Shown: one piece after another, positions 43,637 through 51,000 of the stretch
How positions within the stretch are numbered: the first letter of the stretch is position 1
Layout: the number at the start of each line of letters is the position of its first letter
Assembly: GCA_017852335.1 (NCBI GenBank)
Contig: JAFMLG010000002.1
Location: forward strand, 38,849 to 89,848
Length of the DNA stretch: 51,000 bases
Source of the DNA: Actinomycetota bacterium
GTDB lineage: Bacteria; Actinomycetota; Nitriliruptoria; Nitriliruptorales; Nitriliruptoraceae
Direction: 5' to 3'
The notes under the pieces: generated by a model
What the model was told of the DNA's origin: nothing
Seen by the model: the letters and a program-made list of their open reading frames with translations, nothing else
Database searches by the model: none
Translations under genes and position numbers: made by a program

Positions 43637-45391
43637 TCAGAGGCCGGCGGCCGCGACCGCGGCGTCGGCCAGCTCCGTCACACGGGCCGCGAGGTGCACC
43701 TCGGCCGCCGCCAGCGCCGCGGCGTCCGCGTCCGGCCCGACGTCGACCCGGACGTCGACGTACACCTTCGCCTTCGGTTCGGTGCCCGACGGCCGCACCA
43801 TGACGCGGCCCTCGTCGAGGGCGAACGCGACGAGGTCGTGGAGTCCGAGCCACGGCGGGCGGCCCGAGGCGCCGGTCCGGTAGTCGGTCACGGCGCGCAC
43901 CGCGGCCCCGGCCAGCTCGGCCGGCGGCGCGTCGCCGATGCGGGCCATCGCGTCGGCGATCCGCCGCCGGCCCTCGGCCCCGACGTGGGTCACCGACCGC
44001 TGCCCGCTGACCCAGAGGCCGTGCCGGCGGTGGAGGTCGGCCAGCAGGTCCAGCACCGTCCGGCCCTCGGCCGCCAGCCCGCGGGCGAGGTCGGCGAAGG
44101 CCACCGCGGCCGAGACGCCGTCCTTGTCGGCGACGACGGTCCCGACGGCGGTCCCGAGCGCCTCCTCGAAGCCGTGGACCAGCTCGTACCCCTCGGGCTC
44201 CAGCGCCCGGGCCGCCGCGCAGATCCACTTGAACCCGGTCAGCGTCACCTCGTTCCGGGCGCCGTGGGCCGCGGCGACCGCCGCGACCATCGGCGTCGAG
44301 ACGATGCTCGACACCTCGAGCGGCGTGCGACCCTCGGCACGGACGGCGTCGGCCCGGCCGGCGAGGCAGTGCTCGGCCAGCAGCACGCCGATGCGGTTGC
44401 CGCTCAGGACCGCGAACCCGCCCGCGCCGTCCGGCACCGCGACGGCGAGCCGGTCGGCGTCGGGGTCGTTCGCGAGGACCAGATCCGCGCCGACGTCGGT
44501 GGCCAGCGCCAGGACCGCGTCGAGCGCACCCGGCTCCTCGGGGTTCGGGAACGCGACGGTCGGGAAGGCCCCGTCGGGCTCGGCCTGCGACGGCGCGACG
44601 TGGACGTCGATGTGCCCGGCGTCCGCCAGCGCCGCGAGGACCAGGTCCCGGCCGACGCCGTGCAGCGGCGTGTACGCGATGCGCAGCGGCGTCCTCCGCG
44701 CGGCGTCGGACGGCGCCGGACGGGCGGCCGGCAGCGCGGCGCGGTACCGGGCGGCGACGTCGTCACCGAGGACGCGGACCGCGGGGTGCGCGTCGAGGTC
44801 CGCGGCCGCGACGGAGGGGACGGCGACGGCGGGCCCGACCGCGTCGATGGCGGCCGCGATGGCGGCGTCGGTCGGCGGGACGATTTGGGCCGCCCCCTCG
44901 ACGTAGACCTTGTAGCCGTTGTCCTGCGGCGGATTGTGGCTGGCGGTGACGACGACCGCGGCCGCCGCGTCGAGGTCCCTCTGGGCGAAGGCGCAGAGCG
45001 GCGTCGGCGCGTACACCGGGAAGCGGTGGACGACGAAGCCGGCGGCCGCGAGCACGCCGCAGACGTCCGCGGCGAACCGGGCCGAGTCGTGCCGTGCGTC
45101 GTACCCGACGACGACCCCGCGCTCGCGAGCCGTCGGGTCGGTCGCCGCGAGGTGGTCGGCGAGGCCGCGGGTGGTGCGGATCACGACCGCCCGGTTCATC
45201 CGGTTCGGCCCGGGCCCGACCCGACCGCGCAGTCCCGCCGTCCCGAACTCGAGCGCCGTCCCGACGAGGTCCGCGAGGTCGGCGTCCGTCGTCGCCGGGT
45301 CGGCGAGGACGGCCTCGAGCTCGGCCCGGGTCGCGGGGTCGGGATCACCGGCGACCCAGGCCGCCGCGGTCGCGCGCAGGTCGTCGGGCAC
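43637..45391 (-). CDS. Phospho-sugar mutase (phosphoglucomutase/phosphomannomutase)
   Basis: This 584-residue alpha-D-phosphohexomutase moves a phosphate between C1 and C6 of a hexose. The phosphoserine loop is VVVTASHNPPQDNGYKVYVE, the metal-binding loop NDPDADRLAVAV, the sugar-binding loop HGFEEALGT and the phosphate-binding loop VRPSGTEPKAKVY. Length agrees with PGM2-like phospho-sugar mutases (550-600). GTG 45391 has GAGGAG at six bases and a TAGCGT box about 50 bases upstream, so it can be made on its own. The same frame, however, continues upstream without a stop into an SRPBCC domain (see the next entry). Substrate (glucose, mannose or other) is not certain. Confidence 0.88.
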   Translation of the reverse strand: MPDDLRATAAAWVAGDPDPATRAELEAVLADPATTDADLADLVGTALEFGTAGLRGRVGPGPNRMNRAVVIRTTRGLADHLAATDPTARERGVVVGYDARHDSARFAADVCGVLAAAGFVVHRFPVYAPTPLCAFAQRDLDAAAAVVVTASHNPPQDNGYKVYVEGAAQIVPPTDAAIAAAIDAVGPAVAVPSVAAADLDAHPAVRVLGDDVAARYRAALPAARPAPSDAARRTPLRIAYTPLHGVGRDLVLAALADAGHIDVHVAPSQAEPDGAFPTVAFPNPEEPGALDAVLALATDVGADLVLANDPDADRLAVAVPDGAGGFAVLSGNRIGVLLAEHCLAGRADAVRAEGRTPLEVSSIVSTPMVAAVAAAHGARNEVTLTGFKWICAAARALEPEGYELVHGFEEALGTAVGTVVADKDGVSAAVAFADLARGLAAEGRTVLDLLADLHRRHGLWVSGQRSVTHVGAEGRRRIADAMARIGDAPPAELAGAAVRAVTDYRTGASGRPPWLGLHDLVAFALDEGRVMVRPSGTEPKAKVYVDVRVDVGPDADAAALAAAEVHLAARVTELADAAVAAAGL

Positions 45392-45982
45392 GTCCGTCTC
45401 CTCGTGTCCCCGTGCGCCCCGGCGCGGGGTGGGGCCGTCGGACGCTAGCCACGCGGCGGCGGCGCGGCCGGCGATGGTGCGCAGCTGCACCGCCTCCATC
45501 GCGCCGTGCCCGACGTCGAACGCCCGCCACGCGACCCGCACGGCGGCCCGGCCGAGCGGCCCCGGGGCCGGCAGCGACAGCAGCGTCTCGACGCCGAGTC
45601 GCGTCGTCGCACCGTCCGGCCCATCCGGCGCCAGCGTGAACCGCCAGGTCCAGCGCAGCGGACCCGGCGGCAGCACCAGGGTCAGCTCGCGCGGCGCGTC
45701 CAGGACCGCGACCTCCAGCCACCGGCGGCGCGAGAGCGGGACCCGGTCCCCCACGGCGAGGTCCTGGAGGGTCGGCTCGACGCGGCGGGCCGACCACCCG
45801 GTCGCGAACCGGCCGACGCCGAACGCCTTCTCGAGCGCGTCCACCGCGTACCAGCCGCCGCGGTCGAACCCCATCTGGACCAGCCACGGCCAGACGGCCG
45901 CCGGGGGCGCGGCGACGACGACCGTCCGGAGCCGGCGGTACGGGACCCGACCCGGTCCGGTGACGTCGACGGGGTCGGCCAC
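43637..45982 (-). CDS. Longer form: SRPBCC domain fused in frame to the sugar mutase
   Basis: From GTG 45982 (AGGAG five bases upstream) the frame of the sugar mutase runs 197 more codons without a stop. They encode an SRPBCC/START-like domain: APPAAVWPWLVQMGFDRGGW, a SARRVEPTLQDLAVGDRVPL loop, strands around LTLVLPPGPLRWTWRFTL, and a terminal helix VQLRTIAGRAAAAWLASDG. Such domains bind hydrophobic ligands and are usually separate proteins. The linker to the mutase (PTPRRGARGHEETD) is encoded by the same bases that form the mutase ribosome binding site. Either a 781-residue fusion is made, or both long and short products. A lost stop codon in assembly is also possible. Confidence 0.5.
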   Translation of the reverse strand: MADPVDVTGPGRVPYRRLRTVVVAAPPAAVWPWLVQMGFDRGGWYAVDALEKAFGVGRFATGWSARRVEPTLQDLAVGDRVPLSRRRWLEVAVLDAPRELTLVLPPGPLRWTWRFTLAPDGPDGATTRLGVETLLSLPAPGPLGRAAVRVAWRAFDVGHGAMEAVQLRTIAGRAAAAWLASDGPTPRRGARGHEETDVPDDLRATAAAWVAGDPDPATRAELEAVLADPATTDADLADLVGTALEFGTAGLRGRVGPGPNRMNRAVVIRTTRGLADHLAATDPTARERGVVVGYDARHDSARFAADVCGVLAAAGFVVHRFPVYAPTPLCAFAQRDLDAAAAVVVTASHNPPQDNGYKVYVEGAAQIVPPTDAAIAAAIDAVGPAVAVPSVAAADLDAHPAVRVLGDDVAARYRAALPAARPAPSDAARRTPLRIAYTPLHGVGRDLVLAALADAGHIDVHVAPSQAEPDGAFPTVAFPNPEEPGALDAVLALATDVGADLVLANDPDADRLAVAVPDGAGGFAVLSGNRIGVLLAEHCLAGRADAVRAEGRTPLEVSSIVSTPMVAAVAAAHGARNEVTLTGFKWICAAARALEPEGYELVHGFEEALGTAVGTVVADKDGVSAAVAFADLARGLAAEGRTVLDLLADLHRRHGLWVSGQRSVTHVGAEGRRRIADAMARIGDAPPAELAGAAVRAVTDYRTGASGRPPWLGLHDLVAFALDEGRVMVRPSGTEPKAKVYVDVRVDVGPDADAAALAAAEVHLAARVTELADAAVAAAGL
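45389..45447 (-). promoter_or_regulatory. Internal promoter and start of the sugar mutase
   Basis: Within the long frame, TAGCGT (45447-45442) could be a -10 box, followed after about 40 bases by GAGGAG and GTG (45391-45389). TAGCGT is used at two other likely promoters in this window. It supports expression of the mutase alone. Confidence 0.4.
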
Positions 45983-45991
45983 CGCGGCTCC

Positions 45992-45997
45992 TAGCCT
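45992..45997 (+). promoter_or_regulatory. -10 box of the photolyase-like gene
   Basis: TAGCCT lies 31 bases before ATG 46029. Its context TAGCCTCGAC equals that of the acs promoter. It lies only 9 bases from the divergent SRPBCC start, so the two genes share a 46-base control region. Confidence 0.4.
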
Positions 45998-46028
45998 CGA
46001 CCCGACGCGACGGTCGGAGGCGGGGAGC

Positions 46029-47330
46029 ATGCCCGACGCACCGCGCCGCCTGCCGACCCCGCCACCGCCGGCCACGGAGGGTCCCGACCCGACGGTCACG
46101 GCCTGGGTGGCCGCGCACCTCGGGGACCTCTGCGACGGCGGCCCCGCCGCCGTCGCCGCCTCGCCCCGGTTCCGGGGCGGGCAGCGCGCGGCCGACGCCG
46201 CCCTCGCCGCCCTCGACCTCCGCGGGTACGCGTCGGACCGCAACGAGGTCTGGCCGGCCGCGCGCCGCGGTGCGACCGGGCTCTCGCCCTGGATCCGGCA
46301 CGGGCTGCTGCCGCTGCCGCGGGTCTGGGCCGCGGCCGCCGACGCCCCGGCACGCGACCGCGAGAAGTTCCGCGACGAGCTCCTGTGGCAGGAGTACGCC
46401 CGGCACGTGCAGGCCCGCCTCGGGCCGCGGCTGCGCGACGGCCTGCGCCACGAGCTCCTCCCCGGCCTGCCCCCGGGGGCGGACCCGTGGCACGAGGACC
46501 GCGCCGCCGGCATGGCCTGTCTCGACCTCGTCCTCGGCGAGCTCAACGAGGACGGCTGGCTGCCGAACCAGGCCCGCATGTGGATCGCGTCCCACTGGGC
46601 CGTCCGCGCCGGCGCGGCCTGGCGGGAGGGCGAGGACGCGCTGTTCCGGCGCCTGCTCGACGGCTCGCGCGCGGCGAACCGGCTCGGCTGGCAGTGGACG
46701 GTGGGGACGGGGACCGGTCGCCCCTACGGCTTCTCACGGTGGCAGGTCGAGAAGCGGGCACCGGGACTGTGCGGCACCTGCGACCTCGCCGCGTCCTGCC
46801 CGATCGAGGACTGGCCCGAGGATCCGCCGCTCAGCGCGGTCCCGCCCGACCCGCGCCTCCGCGACGACCCCGACCCGGGCGCGACCGCCGGGCCCGCGGG
46901 CGTCGAGCGTCACGGCGACGACGACCCCACCACCGTCTGGCTGACGGCCGAGTCCCTGGGTGACGACGACCCGGCGCTCGCGGCGCACCCGGACCTCCCC
47001 GTCGTGTTCGTGTTCGACGCCCCGCTGCTGGCACGGCTCCGCCTGGACGGACGTCGACTGGTGTTCCTGGCCGAGGCGCTCGGCGACCTCGCGACCCGCC
47101 GCGAGGTCGAGGTCTGGCGCGGCGACGTCGTGGCGACGCTGGCCGCGGACGGCGCGGCCGGCGGCCGGTCGCTCGCCGTCACGCACGCGCCGGTCCCGGG
47201 GTTCCGGCGCCGGGCGGCCGCGGTGCCGGTCGCGGTCCGGCACCCGTGGCCGTGGCTGCGACGTCCGGCCGGCGGGCGCATCGGATCGTTCAGCGCCTGG
47301 CGGGGCGGGCGGGACGGCCGGCGGCGCTGA
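46029..47330 (+). CDS. Photolyase/cryptochrome-like protein with permuted domain order
   Basis: This 433-residue protein has the FAD-binding domain first (about 80-265): GATGLSPWIRHGLLPLPRVW, REKFRDELLWQEYARHV, LNEDGWLPNQARMWIASHW and NRLGWQWTVGTGTGRPYGFS. A photolyase-like alpha/beta domain comes last (about 300-425): TVWLTAESLGDDDPALAAHP, LPVVFVFDAPLLARL, RRLVFLAEALGDL and VEVWRGD. Classic photolyases have the reverse order. Cys164 (GMAC) and the cluster Cys248-x2-Cys251-x5-Cys257 resemble the four ligands of the [4Fe-4S] cluster in FeS-type bacterial photolyases. Activity may be DNA repair or light sensing. ATG 46029 is preceded by GGGGAG. Divergent from the SRPBCC gene. Confidence 0.82.
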   Translation: MPDAPRRLPTPPPPATEGPDPTVTAWVAAHLGDLCDGGPAAVAASPRFRGGQRAADAALAALDLRGYASDRNEVWPAARRGATGLSPWIRHGLLPLPRVWAAAADAPARDREKFRDELLWQEYARHVQARLGPRLRDGLRHELLPGLPPGADPWHEDRAAGMACLDLVLGELNEDGWLPNQARMWIASHWAVRAGAAWREGEDALFRRLLDGSRAANRLGWQWTVGTGTGRPYGFSRWQVEKRAPGLCGTCDLAASCPIEDWPEDPPLSAVPPDPRLRDDPDPGATAGPAGVERHGDDDPTTVWLTAESLGDDDPALAAHPDLPVVFVFDAPLLARLRLDGRRLVFLAEALGDLATRREVEVWRGDVVATLAADGAAGGRSLAVTHAPVPGFRRRAAAVPVAVRHPWPWLRRPAGGRIGSFSAWRGGRDGRRR

Positions 47331-47414
47331 CACCGGCCGATGTGGGAGGATGCACCCCGCGGACGTCGTCCTGACGGGCCGGGGGCCCCGCACGGGCCAC
47401 GGGGAGGTGACCGG

Positions 47415-49553
47415 ATGACCCGAGCCCCGATGACCCGCGCCCGCGGCGCGGCGGTCCGCCTCGTCGCCGCGGCACGGGAGCTGGCCGGCCACCTCCCCCC
47501 GCTCGACCCGACGCGGGACGGGCTGCAGCTGCTGCTCGGCGCCGCCGTCGGCCTCGCGACCGGTGTCGTCGCCTGGGCGCTGATCACCGGCGTGCACCTC
47601 GTCGCCGGGGCGGCGTTCGCCGACCCGACGCCGGCCTGGCAGGTCGTGCTCGTCCCGACGCTCGGCGGTCTCGTCGTCGGGCTGCTCGTCCGGTACGTCG
47701 TCCCCGAGGTGGCCGGAGGCGGCGTCGTCTCGACCCTCGAGGCCGTGGCGATCCACCGCGGACGCATCCGGCGCCGCGTCGCCCCCGGTGGCGTCGTCGC
47801 GACGTCGGTCGCGCTCGGGACCGGCGCCTCCGGCGGCCGCGAGGGGCCGATCGTCCTGTTCGGCGGCGCCGTCGGATCCGTGATCGCCGGCCTCGGTCGG
47901 CTCGACGAGGAGCGGACCCGGTCGCTGGTCGCGGCCGGGGTCGCGGCCGGCATCGCGGCCTCGTTCAACGCCCCGATCGGCGGGATGCTGTTCGCGATCG
48001 AGCTGCTGCTCGGGGGGCTGCGCCGGGCCGGCTCGCTCCAGGTCATCGTCGTCGCCGCCGTGGTCTCGTCGGTGACGGCCCGCCAGCTGGTCGGCCCGGG
48101 TCTGCCGCTGTTCGACCCCGCGACGCCGGCCCGGCTGGGCGACCCGGCGGAGCTGCTCGTCCACGCCGCGATCGGTCTGCTGGCCCTCCTGGTCGCCCAG
48201 GGCTTCCGCCGGGGCGAGCACGTCGCCGGCCGCGTGGCCGCGCGCCTCCGCGACCGCGTCGGGACCGTGGCGACGGTCGGGCTCGGCGGCCTCGGCGTCG
48301 GGCTGATCGCGCTGGTCGTCCCGGAGGTCCTCGGCGAGGGCGCGGGGCTGCCCGCCATCCCGGGCGCGTCGCGCGAGCCGATCCGCATGATGCTCGAGGG
48401 CATCTCGGGGACCGGCTGGGCCGCCGCGGGCGGGCTGCTCCTGCTGCTGGTCGCGAAGCTGCTCGCGAGCGTCGTCTCGATCGGGACGGGGTCGGCCGTC
48501 GGGACGCTGGCGCCGACGCTGTTCACCGGCGCGGCGCTCGGCGGCGCGGTCGGGGCGATCGCCGTCCCGGCGCTGGGGCTGGGATCGCCGACGGCGTTCG
48601 CGCTGGTCGGGATGGCCGCCGTGTTCGCCGCCGTCGTCCGCGCGCCGCTGACCGCCGTCATCCTCGTCTTCGAGCTGACCGGCAACTACGAGCTGGTCCT
48701 CCCGCTGATGCTCGCGGTCGGCATCGCGAGCTTCGGCGCCGACCGCCTCGGCTGGCGCTCGCTGTACCTCGAGAGCCTCCGCGCACGCGGCGTGACGCTC
48801 GCCCGCCCCGACGACGTCGACGTCCTGCAGCTGGTCACCGTCGCCGAGGTGATGACGCCGCCGGACCGCCCGCACATCACCGTCCGCGCGGACGAACCGG
48901 CCGACGCGCTCCGTGACCGGTTCGCCCGTGAGTCGCTGCACGGCGCCGTCGTGGTCGGCCGCGACGACCGTCTCGTCGGGGTCGTCGCCCTCAGCGACCT
49001 CTCCCGCACCGGCACGACGGCCGCGGACCTCGCGACGACGCGGGCGGTGACCGCCAGTCCCGACGAGCCGGCGTTCCGTGCCGTCCAGCGCATGGCGAAC
49101 CTCCAGGTCGGCCGCCTCCCCGTCATCGACCCCGCGACGCGCCGGGTCGTCGGCGTGTTCCGGCGGGCCGACGTCGTCCGGGCCTACGACCGCGGCATCG
49201 AGCGGACGGTCGCGACCCGCCTGACCCGCGACGCGCAGCGGATGCGGGACGTGACGGGCCTGCAGGCCGTCGAGCTCGTCGTCCGCGCCGGCTCCGCGGC
49301 CGACGGCCGGGCGGTCCGCGACGTGCCGTGGCCCAAGCGCACGGTGCTGACCGGCGTCCGGCGGGGCACCGAGGCGATCGTCCCGGACGGCACGCTGGTG
49401 CTCGGCGCCGAGGACCAGGTCGTCGCGCTGACCGCCGAACCCGAGGAGGTCCTGGCGCTGCTCCGGGACCCGGCGGCGCCGCCCACGAGCCCCGACCCGA
49501 CCGACACGACCTCCGACCCGACCCTCCCGCCCGAGACCGGAGCCCCCGCATGA
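47415..49553 (+). CDS. CLC-family chloride channel/antiporter with CBS and RCK-C domains
   Basis: This 712-residue membrane protein begins with a CLC core (about 30-440). It shows GTGASGGREGPIVLFGGAVG (the gating Glu in GREGP) and SIGTGSAVGTLAPTLFTGAA. The first selectivity segment reads VPEVAGGGVVST, without the Ser of GSGIP. Two CBS domains follow (VAEVMTPPDRPHITVRADEP; VTASPDEPAFRAVQRMANLQ), then a TrkA-C-like domain (AVELVVRAGSAADGRAVRDV, near 610-690). CBS pairs often bind adenine nucleotides and control gating. ATG 47415 has GGGGAGGTGA upstream. The stop overlaps the isocitrate dehydrogenase start (ATGA). Confidence 0.93.
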   Translation: MTRAPMTRARGAAVRLVAAARELAGHLPPLDPTRDGLQLLLGAAVGLATGVVAWALITGVHLVAGAAFADPTPAWQVVLVPTLGGLVVGLLVRYVVPEVAGGGVVSTLEAVAIHRGRIRRRVAPGGVVATSVALGTGASGGREGPIVLFGGAVGSVIAGLGRLDEERTRSLVAAGVAAGIAASFNAPIGGMLFAIELLLGGLRRAGSLQVIVVAAVVSSVTARQLVGPGLPLFDPATPARLGDPAELLVHAAIGLLALLVAQGFRRGEHVAGRVAARLRDRVGTVATVGLGGLGVGLIALVVPEVLGEGAGLPAIPGASREPIRMMLEGISGTGWAAAGGLLLLLVAKLLASVVSIGTGSAVGTLAPTLFTGAALGGAVGAIAVPALGLGSPTAFALVGMAAVFAAVVRAPLTAVILVFELTGNYELVLPLMLAVGIASFGADRLGWRSLYLESLRARGVTLARPDDVDVLQLVTVAEVMTPPDRPHITVRADEPADALRDRFARESLHGAVVVGRDDRLVGVVALSDLSRTGTTAADLATTRAVTASPDEPAFRAVQRMANLQVGRLPVIDPATRRVVGVFRRADVVRAYDRGIERTVATRLTRDAQRMRDVTGLQAVELVVRAGSAADGRAVRDVPWPKRTVLTGVRRGTEAIVPDGTLVLGAEDQVVALTAEPEEVLALLRDPAAPPTSPDPTDTTSDPTLPPETGAPA

Positions 49554-50998
49554 CCGCCCGTCACCGCATCACCGTCGCCCACGGCGACGGCATCGGCCCC
49601 GAGATCATGACCGCCGTGCTGCGGATCCTCGAGGCCGCCGGCGCGCCGCTCGAGCCCGAGGAGGTGGTCGTCGGCCGGGCCGCCTACGAGGCCGGTCACC
49701 CCACCGGCATCCCGCCCGAGGCCTGGGAGGCGATCCGCCGCAACCCGGTCCTGCTGAAGGCGCCGATCACGACCCCGCAGGGCGGCGGGTACCGGTCGCT
49801 GAACGTGACCATCCGGACCACCCTCGGGCTGTTCGCGAACGTCCGGCCGACCGTCGCGTACTCGCCGTTCGTCCACTCGCTGCATCCCGGGATGGACCTG
49901 GTCATCGTCCGCGAGAACGAGGAGGACCTGTACGCCGGCATCGAGCACCGACCGACCCCCGAGGTCGTGAAGGCGGTGAAGCTGGTCTCGCGCCCCGGCA
50001 GCGAGCGCATCGTCCGGTACGCGTTCGAGCACGCCCGGGCCCACGGTCGCCGGACGGTCACCTGCATGACCAAGGACAACATCATGAAGCAGGCCGACGG
50101 CCTGTTCCACCGGGTGTTCGACGAGGTCAGCGCCGAGTACCCCGACGTCCGGGCCGAGCACCAGATCATCGACATCGGTGCGGCCCGGCTGGCCGCCCAG
50201 CCCGAGCGGTTCGACGTCATCGTGACCCTCAACCTGTACGGCGACATCCTCTCGGACATCGCGGGCCAGGTCGCCGGCTCGGTCGGGATCTCGGGGTCCG
50301 CGAACATCGGTGCGACCCACGCGATGTTCGAGGCGGTCCACGGAAGCGCGCCCGACATCGCCGGCCGCGGCGTGGCGAACCCCTCCGGGCTGCTGAACGC
50401 GGCCGTCCAGATGCTGGTCCATCTCGGCGAGGCCCCGACGGCCGAGCGGATCGCGAACGCCTGGCTCGCGACCCTCGAGTCGGGTCTGCACACGGCGGAT
50501 CTCCACCGCGAGGGGCTGAGCGAACGGGAGGTCACGACCGAGGAGTTCACCGACGCGGTGATCGCCCGGCTCGGTACCGAGCCGGAGCGCCTCCGGCCGG
50601 CCCGGTTCGAGACCCGACGGGTCGCGGTCCCGGCCCCGGCGAGCGTCGCCGAGGCGGCCGAGACGGTCGGTGTGGACGTGGGCCTGCGGTGGGACGAGGC
50701 CGGGCGGGACCCGGCCGTGCTGGTCGCCGCGATCGCGGCGGCGCTCGGTGACCGCCGCCTGCGGACGACCCTGGTCACGAACCGGGGGGTCCAGGTGCAT
50801 CCCGGCACCGCCCCGACGGCGCTGCTGACCGACCACTGGCGGTGCCGCCTGCAGCCGGCGGACGGCGGGACGACGACGGCCGCCGAGATCCTCGACGCGG
50901 TCGGGGCACTGGTCGCGGCCGGCCTCGCGGTGGTCGGGACGGACCACCTGCACCGCTTCGACGGCGTCGAGGGGTTCTCGTCGGGGGCGACCGGTTGA
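49550..50998 (+). CDS. icd: Isocitrate dehydrogenase, Thermus-type with C-terminal domain
   Basis: This 482-residue enzyme turns isocitrate into 2-oxoglutarate and CO2 in the TCA cycle. Landmarks are GDGIGPEIM, IVRENEEDLYAGIEH, TKDNIMKQADGLF and DILSDIAGQVAGSVGISGSA. The C-terminal ~130 residues (VVAPAPAS-type linker, then VTNRGVQVHP and DHWRCRLQPADG) match the extra domain of Thermus thermophilus IDH. The coenzyme segment is HGSAPDIAGRGVANP. Asp269-Ile270 replace the Lys-Tyr of NADP enzymes, which points to NAD. ATG 49550 overlaps the CLC stop (ATGA). The window ends two bases after its stop. Confidence 0.9.
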   Translation: MTARHRITVAHGDGIGPEIMTAVLRILEAAGAPLEPEEVVVGRAAYEAGHPTGIPPEAWEAIRRNPVLLKAPITTPQGGGYRSLNVTIRTTLGLFANVRPTVAYSPFVHSLHPGMDLVIVRENEEDLYAGIEHRPTPEVVKAVKLVSRPGSERIVRYAFEHARAHGRRTVTCMTKDNIMKQADGLFHRVFDEVSAEYPDVRAEHQIIDIGAARLAAQPERFDVIVTLNLYGDILSDIAGQVAGSVGISGSANIGATHAMFEAVHGSAPDIAGRGVANPSGLLNAAVQMLVHLGEAPTAERIANAWLATLESGLHTADLHREGLSEREVTTEEFTDAVIARLGTEPERLRPARFETRRVAVPAPASVAEAAETVGVDVGLRWDEAGRDPAVLVAAIAAALGDRRLRTTLVTNRGVQVHPGTAPTALLTDHWRCRLQPADGGTTTAAEILDAVGALVAAGLAVVGTDHLHRFDGVEGFSSGATG

Positions 50999-51000
50999 GG

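Noticed and set aside
43637-46579. Extending the SRPBCC frame to 46579
   Set aside because: It would overlap the well-supported photolyase-like gene on the other strand; GTG 45982 starts right before the domain.

Overview
The window is very GC-rich DNA (by eye above 70 % G+C) packed with genes on both strands. Many starts are GTG, and genes inside operons commonly overlap by 1-4 bases (ATGA, GTGA, TGATG). The gene content is a KstR2-like TetR regulator, a proline dehydrogenase/P5C dehydrogenase fusion, an MrpA-MrpB fusion, a Thermus-type isocitrate dehydrogenase and tRNA genes with encoded CCA. Together these suggest an actinobacterium outside the well-known Streptomyces/Mycobacterium groups. 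I cannot place it to genus. It looks like chromosomal housekeeping and catabolic DNA; I saw no phage, IS element, CRISPR array or plasmid gene.

Layout. (1) 1-11031: an acyl-CoA catabolic regulon on the minus strand. Two operons, tetR | maoC-atuA(N)-ech-atuA(C) and caiB-thiolase-mutase-carboxyltransferase-biotin carboxylase, each start at a promoter whose -35/-10 spacer carries the same 13-bp sequence. A partial copy sits at the window's left edge. The carboxylase lacks a biotin carrier and the mutase lacks a B12-binding part here; both may lie just to the left. (2) 11200-14200: small genes, namely a stand-alone PqqD-like (RRE) protein, a secreted HExxH protein, a CDGSH iron-sulfur protein, a YgjP-like metallopeptidase, tRNA-Val with an unusual C33, and a lipoprotein. 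(3) 14200-24600: amino-acid uptake and catabolism, with putA, two type-1 substrate-binding lipoproteins, and livFGMH whose LivH carries an extra extracellular domain. (4) 24640-27850: tRNA-Cys, rsgA and acs. (5) 27950-33580: a complete mrpABCDEFG Na+/H+ antiporter operon with mrpA and mrpB fused. (6) 33585-39210: an rmlC-like epimerase, a type IIA topoisomerase pair (subunit A looks ParC-like) and a GNAT acetyltransferase. (7) 39210-43640: a polyamine-type ABC operon potABCD, preceded by a 21-codon leader ORF whose stop overlaps the potA TTG start. (8) 43640-51000: a phospho-sugar mutase with an in-frame upstream SRPBCC domain, a photolyase-like protein with permuted domain order and a likely Fe-S motif, a CLC channel with CBS and RCK-C domains, and an isocitrate dehydrogenase.

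How the genes fit together. Regions 1, 3 and 4 feed acyl-CoAs, proline, branched amino acids and acetate into central metabolism, and icd belongs to the TCA cycle. Mrp and CLC suggest control of Na+, pH and chloride, as in saline or alkaline habitats (inference). The points most worth a second look are the permuted photolyase with a candidate [4Fe-4S] cluster, the shared operator inside two promoters, the coupled leader ORF before potA, the tRNA-Val C33, and the IDH with NAD-type specificity residues.
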